64,000 bases of DNA from Atherinomorus stipes. Its lineage: Eukaryota > Chordata > Actinopteri > Atheriniformes > Atherinidae. Both the position numbers and the translations under genes were made by a program. A model generated the notes under the pieces. The model was not told the origin of the DNA. It saw only the letters and a list, made by a program, of their open reading frames with translations, and did not search any database. Positions 1-12,868 of this stretch are shown piece after piece. Every line of letters begins with the position of its first letter. Position 1 is the stretch's first letter. The DNA lies in assembly GCA_023101725.1 (NCBI GenBank), contig JALJCO010012911.1:62001-126000 (forward strand). The letters are read 5' to 3'.

Positions 1-827
1 GGAACACTGAAATGAAAAAGAAGACAAAGTTGGATTTTGAGACCATGCAGCAGAAATATCCCCACCTCATCTCCTCAGAGCCTTTTCAGTCACACCTTTA
101 AATGTCTGCATGCACGATACCTCATTCAATAAAAAGAGCAGAGTTGTATTGGATATCAAGTAATGTTACAGAAAGGCCTTGTTAAAAAGAAAATTTTATT
201 ACCACCTCAAATTTTCTAGTTATCTATAAAAACAACCTTGTTTGGCTGGGCAATTATCGGGGCAGTTATGTTGGTGCTCTTTGGCTTGCCAAAGTAGTGA
301 AACCTGGTTCATTTCAAAACTTGGGGTCTCATTTGAAAAGCACAAGATCCCCAGTTCATGTGGGGTCACATCTGTGTTTGTGTGATAGCAAATGGACATG
401 TGACCATAGAGATGCAGCAGCTCTCTTTTCTGCGAGTTCCCTCTTCTGCTGCTGCTCATATGTTGTAGCTTCTGGGATGCAACGATTATTGGTGAAAAGA
501 ATTTTACCAGTTTTCCAAACAGTATTACAGTTTCAAATTTTAATAATTACTGTTTGAAACGTGTTTGATTAACACACTTTGAAAACTTACAGTCATCTCC
601 GCATTTCCAGAGATATGACGTTGAACAGCTCGTTTTTATAAACAGCTGGTCAAGGTGGTGAGAAAGTATGAAAATGTAAACTACACACGCAACATTTAAA
701 TACACGGACACCACCGCATGTGCAACTCCATCCTGCCATAAACTAAGTTTATTGTAAATGTATAAATCACTGGGTGAACAGTCGCCCCGGTTACACGTCA
801 GAGATTAATGATCTTTAGGTTGCATTT
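1..827. other. no recognisable feature
   Basis: AT-rich DNA with stop codons in all frames and only short open stretches. I see no splice-bounded exon, inverted repeat or tRNA-like box here. Confidence 0.5.
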
Positions 828-1043
828 GGGGAGTGGGTAGCGTAGTGGTTATTGTTGTGGGTGGGGGTGCGGCAGACCCGGGTTCAAGTCCCCAACATGG
901 CACTGGTCCCCAACCCCCCCAAACTGCTCCCCGAGAACTTTAAACAGCATCCCACTGCTCTCAGGTTCAACCTCTAAATGCAGAGTACGAATTTCCTAAT
1001 TGGCTCACTAATTGGGATTAATAAAGTATATCTTTTTCTTTTC
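828..1043 (+). repeat. tRNA-derived SINE
   Basis: The head reads like a tRNA gene. An A-box-like stretch (TAGCGTAGTGGTTA) lies near 838, and a B box (GGGTTCAAGTCCC) lies near 880. The body ends in an AATAAAG-containing T/A-rich tail near 1020-1043. This is the layout of a pol III-transcribed teleost SINE. No target duplication was confirmed, so the ends are approximate. Confidence 0.65.
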
Positions 1044-3557
1044 CACCGTCGCCCCACCGTCACACTGAACTCAGAGCAGAAACACTGTAGTAGAGCCAAA
1101 GTAAGGTTCTTGATATTCATCATTTTAATCCCAGAGAACTGACGGAAGAACTTCAACGGAAAAAACAACAACAAAAAATCTCTTATTGGGTGGATCCGAA
1201 CAGAGTCCCTGCAAACGTTTTCAAACAGCTGACTGACACCGGATTTTCCTCCATCTATCAGATACATAATAACCGTCTTCATACACAGGAGAAAGAAAGC
1301 TTTCACCAGCAGGGATGTCTGTCCATGTTTCACGGCTGGCTAGGTGACCCGAAAATGTTTTATCTGACAAACGGAAGTCGTGTTCTGGTGATCAACTGTA
1401 TGTAAACAGCGGCTAACACGAGCGGTTAGATCTTCTGATAAACACATTTGTTACAGTTAGTGTCTGATCTGATTGCAATCAGAACTTAAATTTTCAAAAA
1501 AAAAAAAAGTACATCAAACCCAGTTAGCAACAACTAAAGCTAGCTCTCCTAACTTGCATTTAAACTCACCCAACACGACGTTTCCACTGCACAGATGCAG
1601 TCGGCGTCCGATCAGCTCTCCTGATCACTAAAAGCATCTCTGACAATGTTCTTGGCACTCAGGTTGCATTTGAAACGTATTCACTAATCCATTTCCCGTC
1701 TTGTCACTCCCAGCTGCACAGTTCATGGATGGATCTCTGACGGCTTCAACAGAGTCGCTACAGCACCGCAAAGCGCCGGTGCTCTGCTGCTGGTCGCTGC
1801 CACCACGTCACAGAGTCAACTTGAGGTGATACGACAGGCTGCATCTGCGTTTTTTTATTATATAAAAATATCAACGGAACATTGTGCCCCAGACATCTAT
1901 TATGTATATGGATAGTTATTATCTGAAGCTTTCAGATAATGACATTACCCCCCTAAAAATACAGTTTTGGTGAAAAAAGAAAGAGGAGGGAAGAAAAAAT
2001 TACGTGTATATGGTTATTGATCTTTTCTAAACAGTTGTAATTTATTATCCGTGTACCCGTTTACACATGCAGGGCTTGAAATTCACTTCTCAAAATGGGG
2101 GGGGGATTTCCCCCCTTACATGCTTCACCAAGGGGGATTTATTTACTTTGGGGGGGCATATTAACAGGGAGTTTCAGCACAGGTCGTAGTGTCCTACCTG
2201 TATCTTAAATTAATAAGGAGCATTAATTTGTCTTTTTCGTCCTTCTTAGTTTCCATCTTAGACAGCTCTCTTGTCCCGTCTCCGTTCCATTTATCAGCTA
2301 TCATCAGTTTTTTACCAACTTAGTATAAAAAGTACATATTAATCTGTTGCATCTTTAAGCTGCATAATCACAATCAGTGGTTCCATCTTCTGTATTCTCT
2401 CCTCTACGTAATCTCTCGCATTTGATAAAAGTTCTGTTAAAATCAAACTGGTCTTGGGGAGGACGGAGCTCTGAAATGAGCAACAGACTGAGGTTTGTCA
2501 TTTTTAATGACATATTTAATGCTGTTTAAGTGTCAAAATATAAAATGCGTTCATAATATCAAACTATTATTTATTGATATCATCTTTATCTATGAACCGA
2601 TCTCACATTTCCTGATCAGCTGCTGTGAGAAACGGTGACGCAGCGCTGATGTTGGTCTCATCACACAACGTTACTGAGCAGCTCGTGTCTCCATCATTAT
2701 GATCAAACACGGATATTCTGAGCCAGTTAGGCTAAAACTTTTCTTTGGGCTGCTTGGTACCGTAACCAGCACCGGCGCTACCTGAGGATCCGGAGGATTT
2801 GGGTCGTGACCGACACCAGCACCACCACAACGCAGATCTTTACTGGTGTTGGACCAGACCAGCTTCCCTTCAGGTGACCCCAAGTTACATTTACGTTATA
2901 AGACTCCGTGAAAGTATCGTCTTGCGGTTACCGGTGGGAAATCTGCCAACAGTGGTTGGTTTATCAACGAGAGGGAAGTTGCGACATCTGACAGGTCAGA
3001 GAGGGAGAAGGGGAGGGCGCTAAAGGGCCGACGCGGGACGCGACGCCGCTCCTTCTCCATTCATTCAGAAGGAGTGACGTCGCCTCAAGTGTGTCGAGTC
3101 CTTTATTCTACGTTATTTTATGGCTGTGATGCAAGCGTTTGCTGCACATTACGTCGCTGCAATTGCAAGCAGGAATTTCCCGCTTAATAAAAGCGAGGTT
3201 TTCAGGAGTTGATGGTATTATGCTCGATTTCCGCAATCCCGTCGTGAATTTCAGGCCCTGACATGTAGACGTTGACACCCCAACTGTACACAGCTCTGAA
3301 GTGACCCGCATGCGCAGAAGAAAGCACGTCGTCACACACTGCATCGTGTTTACGGAAGGAAATATGGATGCTATACTTGTTAGGACACATTTAATCATGT
3401 GTTTCATAGGCAACCACATCATCTTTGGCCAACTCCCAGACTTACCTCTACACCTGCAACAGCTGTTATGCTGAAGAGAAGGGCCTTTACTTTAAGACTG
3501 CACTGTTATCAGCACACACTTATCCTGCTGTGGTCACCGTCTCTTTCTTTGCTGGAA

Positions 3558-3562
<5 letters not shown>
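1044..3562. other. intergenic, no gene seen
   Basis: No exon with convincing splice borders or protein-family similarity. Short G-rich and C-rich runs lie at 2096-2150. The small open frames on both strands have no recognisable domain and look like chance. Confidence 0.45.

Positions 3563-3589
<27 letters not shown>
3563..3589. repeat. (CA)n microsatellite
   Basis: About 13 uninterrupted CA units. The open frames across it on both strands encode His-Thr or Val-Cys repeats and are not considered coding. Confidence 0.95.
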
Positions 3590-3591
<2 letters not shown>

Positions 3592-3790
3592 TTCTGTTCT
3601 GTTCTGGTCTCGCCCTCAGTGGTGCACCCCCAACGTGGGTGTACTCGCTCTCCCTCACATTCACACACTGAGCTGCCTGGACCACACATACGTTCAACAA
3701 CACTTATTAGCGCCCAAGTTGATGTAGAGTCAGAGCCACAAAAAAAGATTTAACGTTGTTCAGTCCGTTGTCCAGTTGTGGCAGTTTAAT

Positions 3791-5630
3791 GGTGCTTTTA
3801 GACCGAACACGTTAGATGTGTCAGGTTTACACGCAAAGTCTATGTGCACACACATGAAGGGGCGTTGAGCCTTCTAGCGGCGCATTTTGACCTTTAATCT
3901 GAACTTTTGCAGCTTGACGCGGGCATAATGCGGACAGAGAAGCTCCGAATCATGACGCAGAGACATTTTCTGACGGGAAACACAAAGAAGAACCCAGAGA
4001 ATATCCAGTGGAGGATAAATGTGATCAGTGTCTGGTCCTGGGTTTCAGAATAGCAGTTTAATGACCTGCTGTCCTGATGTGGGACTGCAGGTCACCTGTT
4101 GTCAGAATGCAGCTCCTGGAGTAAATACTGATATTTAGAACGCCTCTGCACTAGGGTTGCACGGTATACCGGTACCAGTATAGTACCGCAATACTAACGT
4201 GTTTAAAACGGTACTATACTAGCATTTAAAAAGAAACGGTACTTTAAAAAGAAAAAAAAACGCAGCTAAATTGGTATATTGGAGCCTGTCTCTTTAAGAG
4301 CAGCGAGGCCAGCAGTGAGTGTGACGTAGTTAATGATGCGGCTCTCAGTGAAGCACCTTCACTGAGGAGGACGAGACGTCAGGTAGCAGACATGCATGGT
4401 TCATGGCAAGTGGACGCTGCCGCGGATTACCTGAAGTTTGAAGTGTTGCCTCCGTTAGCAAGACGGACTTTGTAGCATCGCTTTCACTGCGGTGCTTCAG
4501 TGTTCAACGGCTCGCCTTCATCATTAGCTTTGAATCCGTAATACTTCCAAACTGTACTTTGAGCCCCTACTTTATCAACACGGGCTTTTCCAAAGCCGTC
4601 ATCTTTTCTTTTTTCCTCTAAAGGAAAACTACGCGGACTTAGTGACTTCAGTCAGGAACAACTGGTGCTGATGTTGTTCAGTTATGTCAAAGTAAAAAGC
4701 ACAAAACCTTCCAGCCCAGTAGAAACCTACAGAAGCCTCCATACGACACAAACGGTTAATAAATACATTTTAATTTTCTTCAAAGTTATTACAGCTTTAA
4801 AATGTTTAAATAAGTTTAAAAATGGTGACAGAGATGAACTGACTGATATGTTCACTTATTATATATATATAATTATAATTATTAATACAACTTGACTGAT
4901 GTTGAAGTCAGTCACACAAACATGATTTTATAGACATCACCTAATACCTAATGTTTCATATCATAAACTATAGAGACACAACTTTAAATAAATTAACATT
5001 TTGAAACACATTTAAAAAAATATTCCAAAAGCCTTACAATATGTAATTTATTTAGATTTAAAATTAATTTTTCTAATTATGTCCGTATAATGTTTCATGT
5101 ATAGAATGATTTTGATTTTAATTTGGCATTGCTTTATATTACTGGTTCTCTGTGTTTTAAATTGAAGATTTTACCTCTTTATTTGATTATTTTAAAATAA
5201 AGACTTCAAGAGCAATAACACAAATAAAAGAAATAAATATTGAGTTTGGTTTACCTTTTTTTAAAAAGTATCGAAAAGTACCGAAAAGTATCGAAATACA
5301 AAATGGTATCGGTATCGAAACAGAAATTTGGTATCGTGACAACCCTACTCTGCACAATCTGGTGAATCCAGACACGGTGCAGAGACACCTGACGACATCG
5401 TTATCTGGCCTCGTGGAGCAAATAAAGCCAAGCAGCTGCTCAGTTTCATCCACCATCGTACAAATACATGAGTAAAGGAAAACAACCAGGTCCAACACAA
5501 CACTCTTTATGCGCGCCAACAGCATTTGTGTGTCTGAATGTCAAGTGTCTGATTTTATGTGAACCAGCATCCAACTTTGGGCATCAAGCATGTCTTTGAC
5601 GCTGAAATCACGTTCGGTCTGAACGCAGCA
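3791..5630. mobile_element. outer inverted-repeat element split by a hAT insertion
   Basis: The left end (TGCTTTTAGACCGAACACG, from 3792) resembles the reverse complement of the right end (5611-5630, CGTTCGGTCTGAACGCAGCA). Both contain the core AGACCGAAC. Between them lies the complete insertion at 4152-5347, so about 640 bp belong to this outer element. The terminal match is imperfect and no target duplication was proved. An old non-autonomous DNA transposon is the likeliest reading. Confidence 0.45.
4152..5347. mobile_element. hAT-like non-autonomous transposon with 8-bp target duplication
   Basis: The element starts TAGGGTTG and ends CAACCCTA, a perfect 8-bp inverted end, followed by less perfect inverted similarity rich in GGTACC/GGTATCG motifs. 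It is flanked by an exact 8-bp duplication, CTCTGCAC, at 4144-4151 and 5348-5355. An 8-bp duplication and this terminus type are characteristic of hAT elements. The interior (1196 bp in all) has no transposase frame. It lies inside another inverted-repeat element. Confidence 0.85.
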
Positions 5631-7860
5631 TAACACACAACGAGTCTTCACCATAGTGGAAAAATATCCCATAGGAAGATCACTAGAAACCCGTTGACAC
5701 CATAGTATTAGCTATAGTATAGCCGCCGTGTCTGTAAAAACCACAACGCATTGTGCTGTGACATCATATTCCCTAGCTCTATACTGTGCACAAAATAATT
5801 TTCTTAAAGAGATCACAATAAAATTGGGTATAGGTCCTTTAAGTTTCCATTTCATTCATCAGTCAGATCTAACAGCCAGTTAAAGATGAACATGATCATA
5901 AATGTGTGTGTGTTAGCTGGAGCTCATTTCCAGTCACAAATATTAAACCATAATGCTTCTAAATCATCTAAACATTACTCAGAAACTATTTCATGTGTTT
6001 CTCTTTTCTCCTCTTCATCACTGTGAAGATGCTGGTAGCGGTTATTATTAAGTTCTTCAGAGGATGAAGATCACAAGTCCGTCTGTAATGAACAGCTACA
6101 AGGTCTGGAGAGTTGCTTTTCGCAGCAGTACTCTCAGAAGTAAATCATGGCAAGTAAGTAAGAAATATAGAAGGTTTTTTTTCTTTTTTACGTAGTAGTA
6201 TCAGTAAATAATGACAACACCACTCCCCTGGTAAACATATTCATCACCGGCTTCATATTCTGGCTGAAGTTTTAACTGGAACAGCCTGAGGTCGGATTTG
6301 CACTTTTGACTTGTTTTGTTGCATTAAATCAATCATAAACGTAGTATTGTTTGATATAGATGCACGGGGACGCTGCTGAACGGCAATTCACATCTTTCAT
6401 ATGATAAATTGGAACTACATCGCCGGCTATGCTAACATGGCGCATAACAACAGGCAACAACTTCACCTCACTAAGCAGCAAACATCACAAACACACAATT
6501 CCCGGGAAAATTCTCACCTCCCTCCCCGACGAGGCTTCCCTCGATAACAAGTCTTTGTCTCCTTCTTCCTGTCCTCGTGTCTCCGCAGCGAGCTGGCCTC
6601 CGCAGAGGACACAAAGCAACAGTCGTCAGTATCCAAGATACGTCGGAGTCACCGACTGTAGTTTAAAGTCTTCATGAAATAATGCTGCAGATAAATACCT
6701 TGAAAGGAGCTCACGCGGATCCTCCAGGTCTTGGTCTGGACTCTTTATTTAACAACAGTTTATCTCAGAGATGCTAACGGCTAATCTCTGCTCCGACTCG
6801 TCTCTCTCTCACACACACGGACCAACAAGAACAGAACGGCCCACTTTAACTACCGACCAATCAGCGAGCTCAACTCTGATGAGTCATAGCTCGCTGTTCT
6901 GACTGACAAGCTGCACGATGTCTGAGGCGTTCAGGGACATCCTGTAAAAATCTCGATCACTGAAACAACACATTTTTCATCTTAATAGAATGATATTACA
7001 ATAAAACGGTAAAGATGAAAGCCAGGCTCTGTCCCAGTTACCACATTAAATCTTGCAGCAAACTTGTATGAAATGTGCACTTAGTAGAAAGGGAGGTAAA
7101 AAAGTGTGGGGAAATTTAATGTTCAGCAGAATTGGGACAATAATGGGTACGTTTACATGGAGACCTTTTTCCCTTTTGGTACGAAATCATTCTGATTAAG
7201 GATTTCAGGGCAGCTGTTTACATGGAAACAAAATACTGGTTTTGACTGACGGTTGAAAATAAAAAAAACAAAACAAAAAACAACCAAACAAAACTGTCTC
7301 AGACACATAAGAGCACCTTTCCCATGAACAGTGGACCAACATACCTGTAAACAGATGTAGAAGTCTTTTTGAACATTAGAGAAAACACCTGATCGCTGTG
7401 ATTGCCTCAAAATGTGGCTCAACAAATAGCTTCGGAGCCCCATAATGCTTGTTTACTTGTTTCATTTTTGTGTGTTTGTTTTTTCATATTTTGTTTGTTT
7501 CGTTGTTTAAAGAAAAATTTAATTTTGTTTATAGCTTTCATACAGAAGGAAGCACAAAGTTCTATATGAAACCAGTGAAGCAGAGTAGAGTCACCAGCAG
7601 GTGGCAGCATCACCTGGAAACAGTTACTGCAAACATGACATGAATCTCTGACACCTTTCATTGGAAATGACTCTTCACCTTCATCTTCAACAATATGAAA
7701 CTAAAATGTAATTCGAGAGAAGTGTGAAGATGTTTCTGATGTTGCATCAGGTCAGAAAGGGTTCATTAAACCTCCTCAAACCATCACACACCTGTCAAAC
7801 ATCCAGATCATTTTACCTCAGCTTCTGTTTCCAGTTGAAGCAGAGATGTTGCAGCATGTT
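5631..7860. other. intergenic, no gene seen
   Basis: No supported exon. The stretch 7146-7240 contains wording such as GTTTACATGG seen in several dispersed fish repeats. The overlapping open frames of both strands at 7150-7660 have low-complexity T/A composition and no family resemblance. Confidence 0.4.
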
Positions 7861-8088
7861 CCTCCAGGACCACATGATGCCTTCACAGACACTCAGGAAA
7901 AATAGCAGCTGCTTTTTGTTTGTGGAACACCAGAAGATCCGAGGTTTTTGAAGCTTTAAACTCAACATGAAGTCCAGTTGGATCCCAAACTGCTACAGTT
8001 TGACTTTAAGCTGTGAAGTTGATGATTAAACTTGTTTTCTGTTAAACTTGGATCACAGTCAGACGGAGGAAACTGCAACAGATAAAAT
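7861..8088. repeat. dispersed repeat, copy 1 of a pair
   Basis: Clearly similar, with small gaps, to 37470-37659. Both share blocks such as CAGACACTCAGGAAAA, CTCAACATGAAGTCCAGTT and GAGGAAACTGCA. A weaker third match lies near 41205-41275. The sequence is not open over its length. It may be an old transposon fragment or a duplicated untranslated region. Confidence 0.6.
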
Positions 8089-8160
8089 CCTCCATCACGG
8101 AAAACAGCAACATGCCCCAACGTGAAACTGGAACCAGAACCAGCTCTGAATCTGTTCATG

Positions 8161-8516
8161 AACACTCCCAGTCAAAAGTTTTACAACACTTTGCTTTTTC
8201 ATTTTGTTGTTGGAATTCCATCAGTAGGGTTAATGATGAGCTTCCAGAGGTTATAAAAGGATCAGGTCTCCCTGCACTGAGAAATAATGAACATGTCAGA
8301 ATTATGCAAAAGGCCTTTTCCAGGCAGCAAGAAATGGGCCAACAACTTAAATCTGTTTTGCAACAACAGAAGTTGATCAAGACTTGAAAAGTGGTGCTAC
8401 CATTTCCCAGAGCCCTCGCAACTTTTTGTCATTACTTAAACCTGGAAAGATACATCTACATTTCCATTTAGAACTGGAGGAACACAGGTGATCTCAAACT
8501 TTTGATCAGAAGTGTA
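8161..8516. mobile_element. short Tc1/mariner-like inverted-repeat element
   Basis: The left end contains CAGTCAAAAGTTTT and the right end carries AAACTTTTGATCAGAAGTGT, an inverted match of the TCAAAAGTTT type found at Tc1-like ends. The 350-bp interior has no transposase. Exact TA borders were not settled. Confidence 0.5.
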
Positions 8517-10034
8517 TTTACACCACATTATGAGCAGAAAGTCAGACAGGAGAAGGAATTCATGATGGAGACCCAGAGTCACACCCAAGTTCTTCTGGCC
8601 CATGGGTCCAAAAATATAATTGGAAGTCAATGGGGAAAAAAAAAAAAAATCTTTTGGTCCTAGTCGCTCTCTGCCCTGGATTTCAGATATGCTGGTTTTG
8701 GATTTGAATTCAAATTTTTGCAAAGAAAAAATAAAATACCACAAAGAACTTTGGTTATTTCAGGTTTTGCCTGAAACCACTTTGTGGACTGCAGCTCTCG
8801 CCACGAGCTGCCCATTGCAATTTTACCCAGGCCAATGGAATGATGGTCAATCTTGTTCACGCCAGTCAAGAAGTGTTATCATTACTTACGGTGTAGTGAT
8901 CAAAAATGTCACTCCAGGCCAATCACGGAGCCTGGTTTTCTTTTTCTCCTGCTTTTTTATCATGGATCAGGGTCCCATGCAATTCCCATCCCTAATCTTG
9001 GTATAATGTAAGCATCACAACCAGTTACAGCTGAAAATCTATTTTCAGGTTGGTTTGATGTCTTCTGTTTGAAGCAGTCTTGTAGAATGTGGCAGTTCAC
9101 TGCTGGAAATCATGTTTAATTTCAGACAGAAGTTTCTTCCTACAGAGCTCACTCTGCCACAATCAATCTCACTAAAATACATTTTGTCAGCTGTATAATA
9201 AACTTTCAAAATAATTAAATTAAGGCTTGTCAAACAACACACAGTAGGTTATAACTTTGTATTTTTCAAAGGTGAAAGCAACAAAGTTAACTCCTCATCA
9301 CCAGTGGGTGGTGCACTCACTATTGCTTACTCAATTAGCAACATTACAGAACTGAGTAAACTTTAATTAGCATTAGCAAATGCTGAGCATGTCCAGGAGG
9401 AAAGCAGCAACCTCCACAGGGCTTTTGATCTCCTTTGCTACCTTCACCCTGTCCTGCTTTGCTTTTTGCCTGCTTGAATTTGAGAAATGTAAGAAAGGGA
9501 TGCTATTTCTACACATAGCAATTGAGCTAGCAACGTCTGAGCTAATGCTAACAGTGCAGAATACTTTAGTGTAGATGTTAGCATAGTAACCAGATGTAAA
9601 TATTTATATATTTTTGACCCATCAAAATTGATAAAACAATTATTTACATGCTATAAAAATTGTTTTTAGAGAAATTAATACTTTTATTCTAGACATTCTG
9701 TGGATGTATCTTTTTAAAAAATCACAGTTTTGATGAAAAAGTTGTAGCTATGACCTATAAACATAGGAAACTACTCTGATATGCACAATTCCACCTTTGC
9801 ACAATGGACAGGTGTTATTTGCAGATACAAATATATTCACTGCACAAATAATGGTTGACAAATTTATTGGAAGATATTTTCACACACAACTCCATCTTTT
9901 GATGTGATCAACATATCAGCTGTCCAGATTATGCAAATACTTTTTGAAATTTTTTGTTACACATTTATTACACAAAACTGGCTTGAAAAACTTGCCATCC
10001 AGCATCCCTATGCTGATGGCGGGTCTGTGGATGG
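8517..10034. other. no gene seen
   Basis: Downstream side of the minus-strand NLR gene. I see no LRR, B30.2 or other family signature here, and no clear repeat ends. Confidence 0.4.
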
Positions 10035-10124
10035 CACCTCCCAGTTACAGCGGCCAGTCAGAACATTTCCACGCTTCAGGTGAGGACACCTGCCATCGAA
10101 TGTGTCTGGATGATCAGGATACGA
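10035..10124 (-). pseudogene. remnant of a B30.2 (PRY/SPRY) domain
   Basis: The minus strand encodes SYPDHPDTFDG followed a few residues later by LTGRCNWEV. These match two landmarks of fish B30.2 domains (the YPDHPDRFD motif and the TGRCYWEVEW strand), in the right order but with a shortened middle. A stop follows eight residues after WEV, and the rest of the SPRY fold is missing. Many fish NLR-C proteins end in B30.2 after the LRRs, and this piece lies on the expected side of the LRR exons in the same orientation. It is most likely the decayed final exon of this gene. No acceptor was fixed, and independent origin from a nearby paralogue remains possible. Confidence 0.6.
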
Positions 10125-11424
10125 GCTTTTTCCTCCCTGTCGACTTACAGCAGACACAAACACAGTGAACCTCAAACACAATCCATCTGCAGTTCCTGAT
10201 GCTGACTGATAATGAGAAGGTGGTTGAGTGTGATGAATCCAACGAAAAACACACTTACACATCCTCAGGCTTGATCTTGTCCATCATTCTCCTGCGGATC
10301 TAACCTGAGAATGGTCGGAGCAGCAAAGTTACTCTCAAATGCAAACAATTTTACATCATGTTTTTATTTCAAGTAAGCTTGTAAAAAGGTCTCTGAATAA
10401 AAGCTTCTGGGTGGTAAACAATGTCCAGGATTGTGCTCATATAAAGGAGACACACTGGACAGACTGTCGACCGTCACATTGTTGCAAGAGGCTGATCAGT
10501 CAGCCTCCATCTCCCCAACACGGTCAGAAGAGTGCCCAAGAACACACCGAACCAACTCCAGACTTGGGTGTATCTTCTGTGCACGCACAGACTATAATGT
10601 TCCTCACGATCAAATGAGCTTCATGAAAAAATCATGGGGGAAACAAACTATAGTGCTCGAGTCATACACGTGAAATCTTTATCCTCCACTGCCCACAAAC
10701 AACATTAAAACTGCTTCTGTATGAGGGATCAGGATTTGGCGTTAATTTGACAAGAAAATCGCTGCTGTCCAAAACGGTTATTTTTCAGGAAGTGACAAAA
10801 AACATGCAGTTTTCTCAAATCTGGACATATCATCATCAAACTTTGGATTGAATTTTTTACATTAAAGTCATATATTTGATTGTATTCATTTATTTATTCA
10901 ATTTTTGAATATTTTCACCAAATCAAGCTCACATGAAGTAGTGTTTTAATGATGTAAAATGGAGATAGGAGGTCTGTACCCGACAGCGACAAAATGCTAA
11001 ATACGGAAAAGACTCAGGCTGCTTAATGGGGGTGACCCGGAACCATGCACAAACACTTGTGCCTACTCATTATGGACATAAGCTAAGTCCTACAGTTGGA
11101 ATTTCGAAGATCGGACATGCAGAAGGAAAGTTATTATCCCTCTTTTAAAGGTGCCATGACATCAAATTTCACTTTTCTGGGGTTTGGGGTGAATAATATG
11201 ATCTGTTGTGCACTGATGAGGCCATGTGAATGTCCAGAGTGAGAATCAAAGTTCCTGTTTATGGTCATGTTTAACTGGCAGACAGGCTTTAGGATGGCAC
11301 AGAACACACCAAACTGGCTCATGTTCCCAACTTGAAAAGACTCCAGAATGACACCTGACGACCAAAAATCATCCTGGTGTGTCTCCGCCTTAATGCTCAT
11401 GTGGCTCCAGCAGTCTGTCCATAC
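10125..11424. other. between the last LRR exon and the B30.2 remnant
   Basis: No further LRR exon was found on the minus strand. The segment 11150-11395 has an open minus frame ending in a phrase (ATGTCATGGCACCTTTAA in reverse) that I associate with dispersed fish repeats, so I do not call it coding. Confidence 0.4.
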
Positions 11425-11586
11425 CTCAGTTTCTCTGGATCCTTCAGTGCAGCCTTCAGCCTATTCACTCCTTCCTCTCCTGGATGGTTGTTTGTCAGGT
11501 CCAGCTTCATCAAATGGGAGGGATTAGAGGTGAGGGCTGAGGCCAGAAGAGAACACCCTTCCTCTGTGATCAGACATCCTGACAGG
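11425..11586 (-). CDS. NLR gene, LRR exon 2
   Basis: One leucine-rich repeat exon of 162 bp (54 codons). The acceptor is TTTCCTGCAG just above 11586 and the donor is GTATGG below 11425. The translation holds the ribonuclease-inhibitor-type signature LSGCLITEEGC...LASAL followed by LMKLDLTNNHPGEEGV. It enters with the two bases left by the upstream LRR exon and leaves two bases, so it needs at least one more 3' exon, which was not found intact. LRRs in this family form the C-terminal sensing and regulatory arc. The repeat is complete except that the usual WKLE-type ending is shortened to EKLR. Confidence 0.85.
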
Positions 11587-12453
11587 CTGCAGGAAACAAC
11601 ACACAAAGAAAATAAAGCTGAATGTCACCAAATGTTCAGAGAAACAGGAAGGCTCTCAAATGACAAACTTTTTCTTCCAATTTCCTCAATGATATTCAAT
11701 TACAAGACACTTTTTAAGTTTAAACAGAGACTTCTGTAACTCCAGCTGAATCAACCACATCTGCTTTGCTGCGTGCATTTCTCTTCCCAGCCAGGTTCTG
11801 GGGGCAGGATGAAGAAATGAGGAATTACCAGCCAAGCTGGCACAGGAGTGAGCACAAACTGAGGCTATAACGCTGTCATGCTGATAGTCTTTTCTTCATA
11901 GTTCCACTTTTTAGTGTCTACAGTAGATCTGGGTTAGTTGCTGACTGCAGAAAAATCTATAACTATCCCTTACAGTGTTTGAATTCACTGTGAACGTCTT
12001 CTTCCTGCATCAAAGCTGTCGGAGATGTGTATGCAGCCTCAACTGACGTCACATCCATAGGACTGCGCGGGAAATTTGGCCACTGAATTGCAGCGCAGTG
12101 TGCAGCAACAGTGTTCACCCAGTGATTACACATTTGCAGTAATTCTGGAGTTCTGGAGTTGCACGCGGTGGTGTCCATGTATTTAAAAGCCACGTGTGTT
12201 GTTTACATATTTGTACTTTCTCATCACCTCTATCAGCTGTTTATTAAAATTATCCATTCAACATCACATCTGCGGAAATGCGGAAGTAACAACTCTGCTT
12301 CAAGCATCTCTGTGTTAACCCCGCCCGCCTCAAGTGTCTGACCAGTCACACAATACTTCTTGGAGCTCCCTGAGAAGATGAAGTCATTTTCTTCTCATGG
12401 CCCTGAGAACAAGAAGAAAGTTCTTGCTTCTTGTGGAGTGTGTAACAGCCTTA

Positions 12454-12868
12454 AGTCACTCTTAGGGATGTAACAATATGAAAATTTCATATCATGTTTA
12501 TTGTGACCAAAATTATCAAGGTTATCATTTTAACACAGTATTATAGAAATACCCCCCAGCAGCTTTAAAAATATTCAAAATGGGTCTAAATGTCTACGGT
12601 CTCCTTTTTAAAGGGTGAGAAATCTCAAGAGTACAGTCTATGTGGGCGCCTTCATTGCCTTCCGCCATGTTTTCATAAATTAAACATTGCAAACTGTGAT
12701 TGCTACCGCTTTTCCAGCCAATGAGAAGCATCACTGGGAGTTTTTCAAAGTGCAGAAAAATCAATCACGGTTTTAACGATAATTACATTTTGAAACGGTA
12801 TTACTAATTGTTGGTAATTTTATCACGATTAACCATTTTACCCGTAATCGTTACATCCCTAGTCACAC
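12454..12868. mobile_element. hAT-like MITE in an NLR intron
   Basis: The inverted ends AGGGATGTAAC (from 12464) and GTTACATCCCT (to 12860) enclose about 400 bp of AT-rich DNA with no open frame. The flanks AGTCACTC (12454-12461) and AGTCACAC (12861-12868) agree at 7 of 8 positions, which fits an aged 8-bp hAT target duplication. It sits between the two LRR exons. Confidence 0.75.

Noticed and set aside
838..892. Functional tRNA gene
   Set aside because: A and B boxes are present but no clover-leaf acceptor pairing is visible, and the sequence continues into a SINE body and tail.
11134..11400. Extension of LRR exon 2 into a further 88 codons
   Set aside because: It follows the donor GTATGG, has no LRR or B30.2 pattern, and ends in wording typical of dispersed fish repeats.
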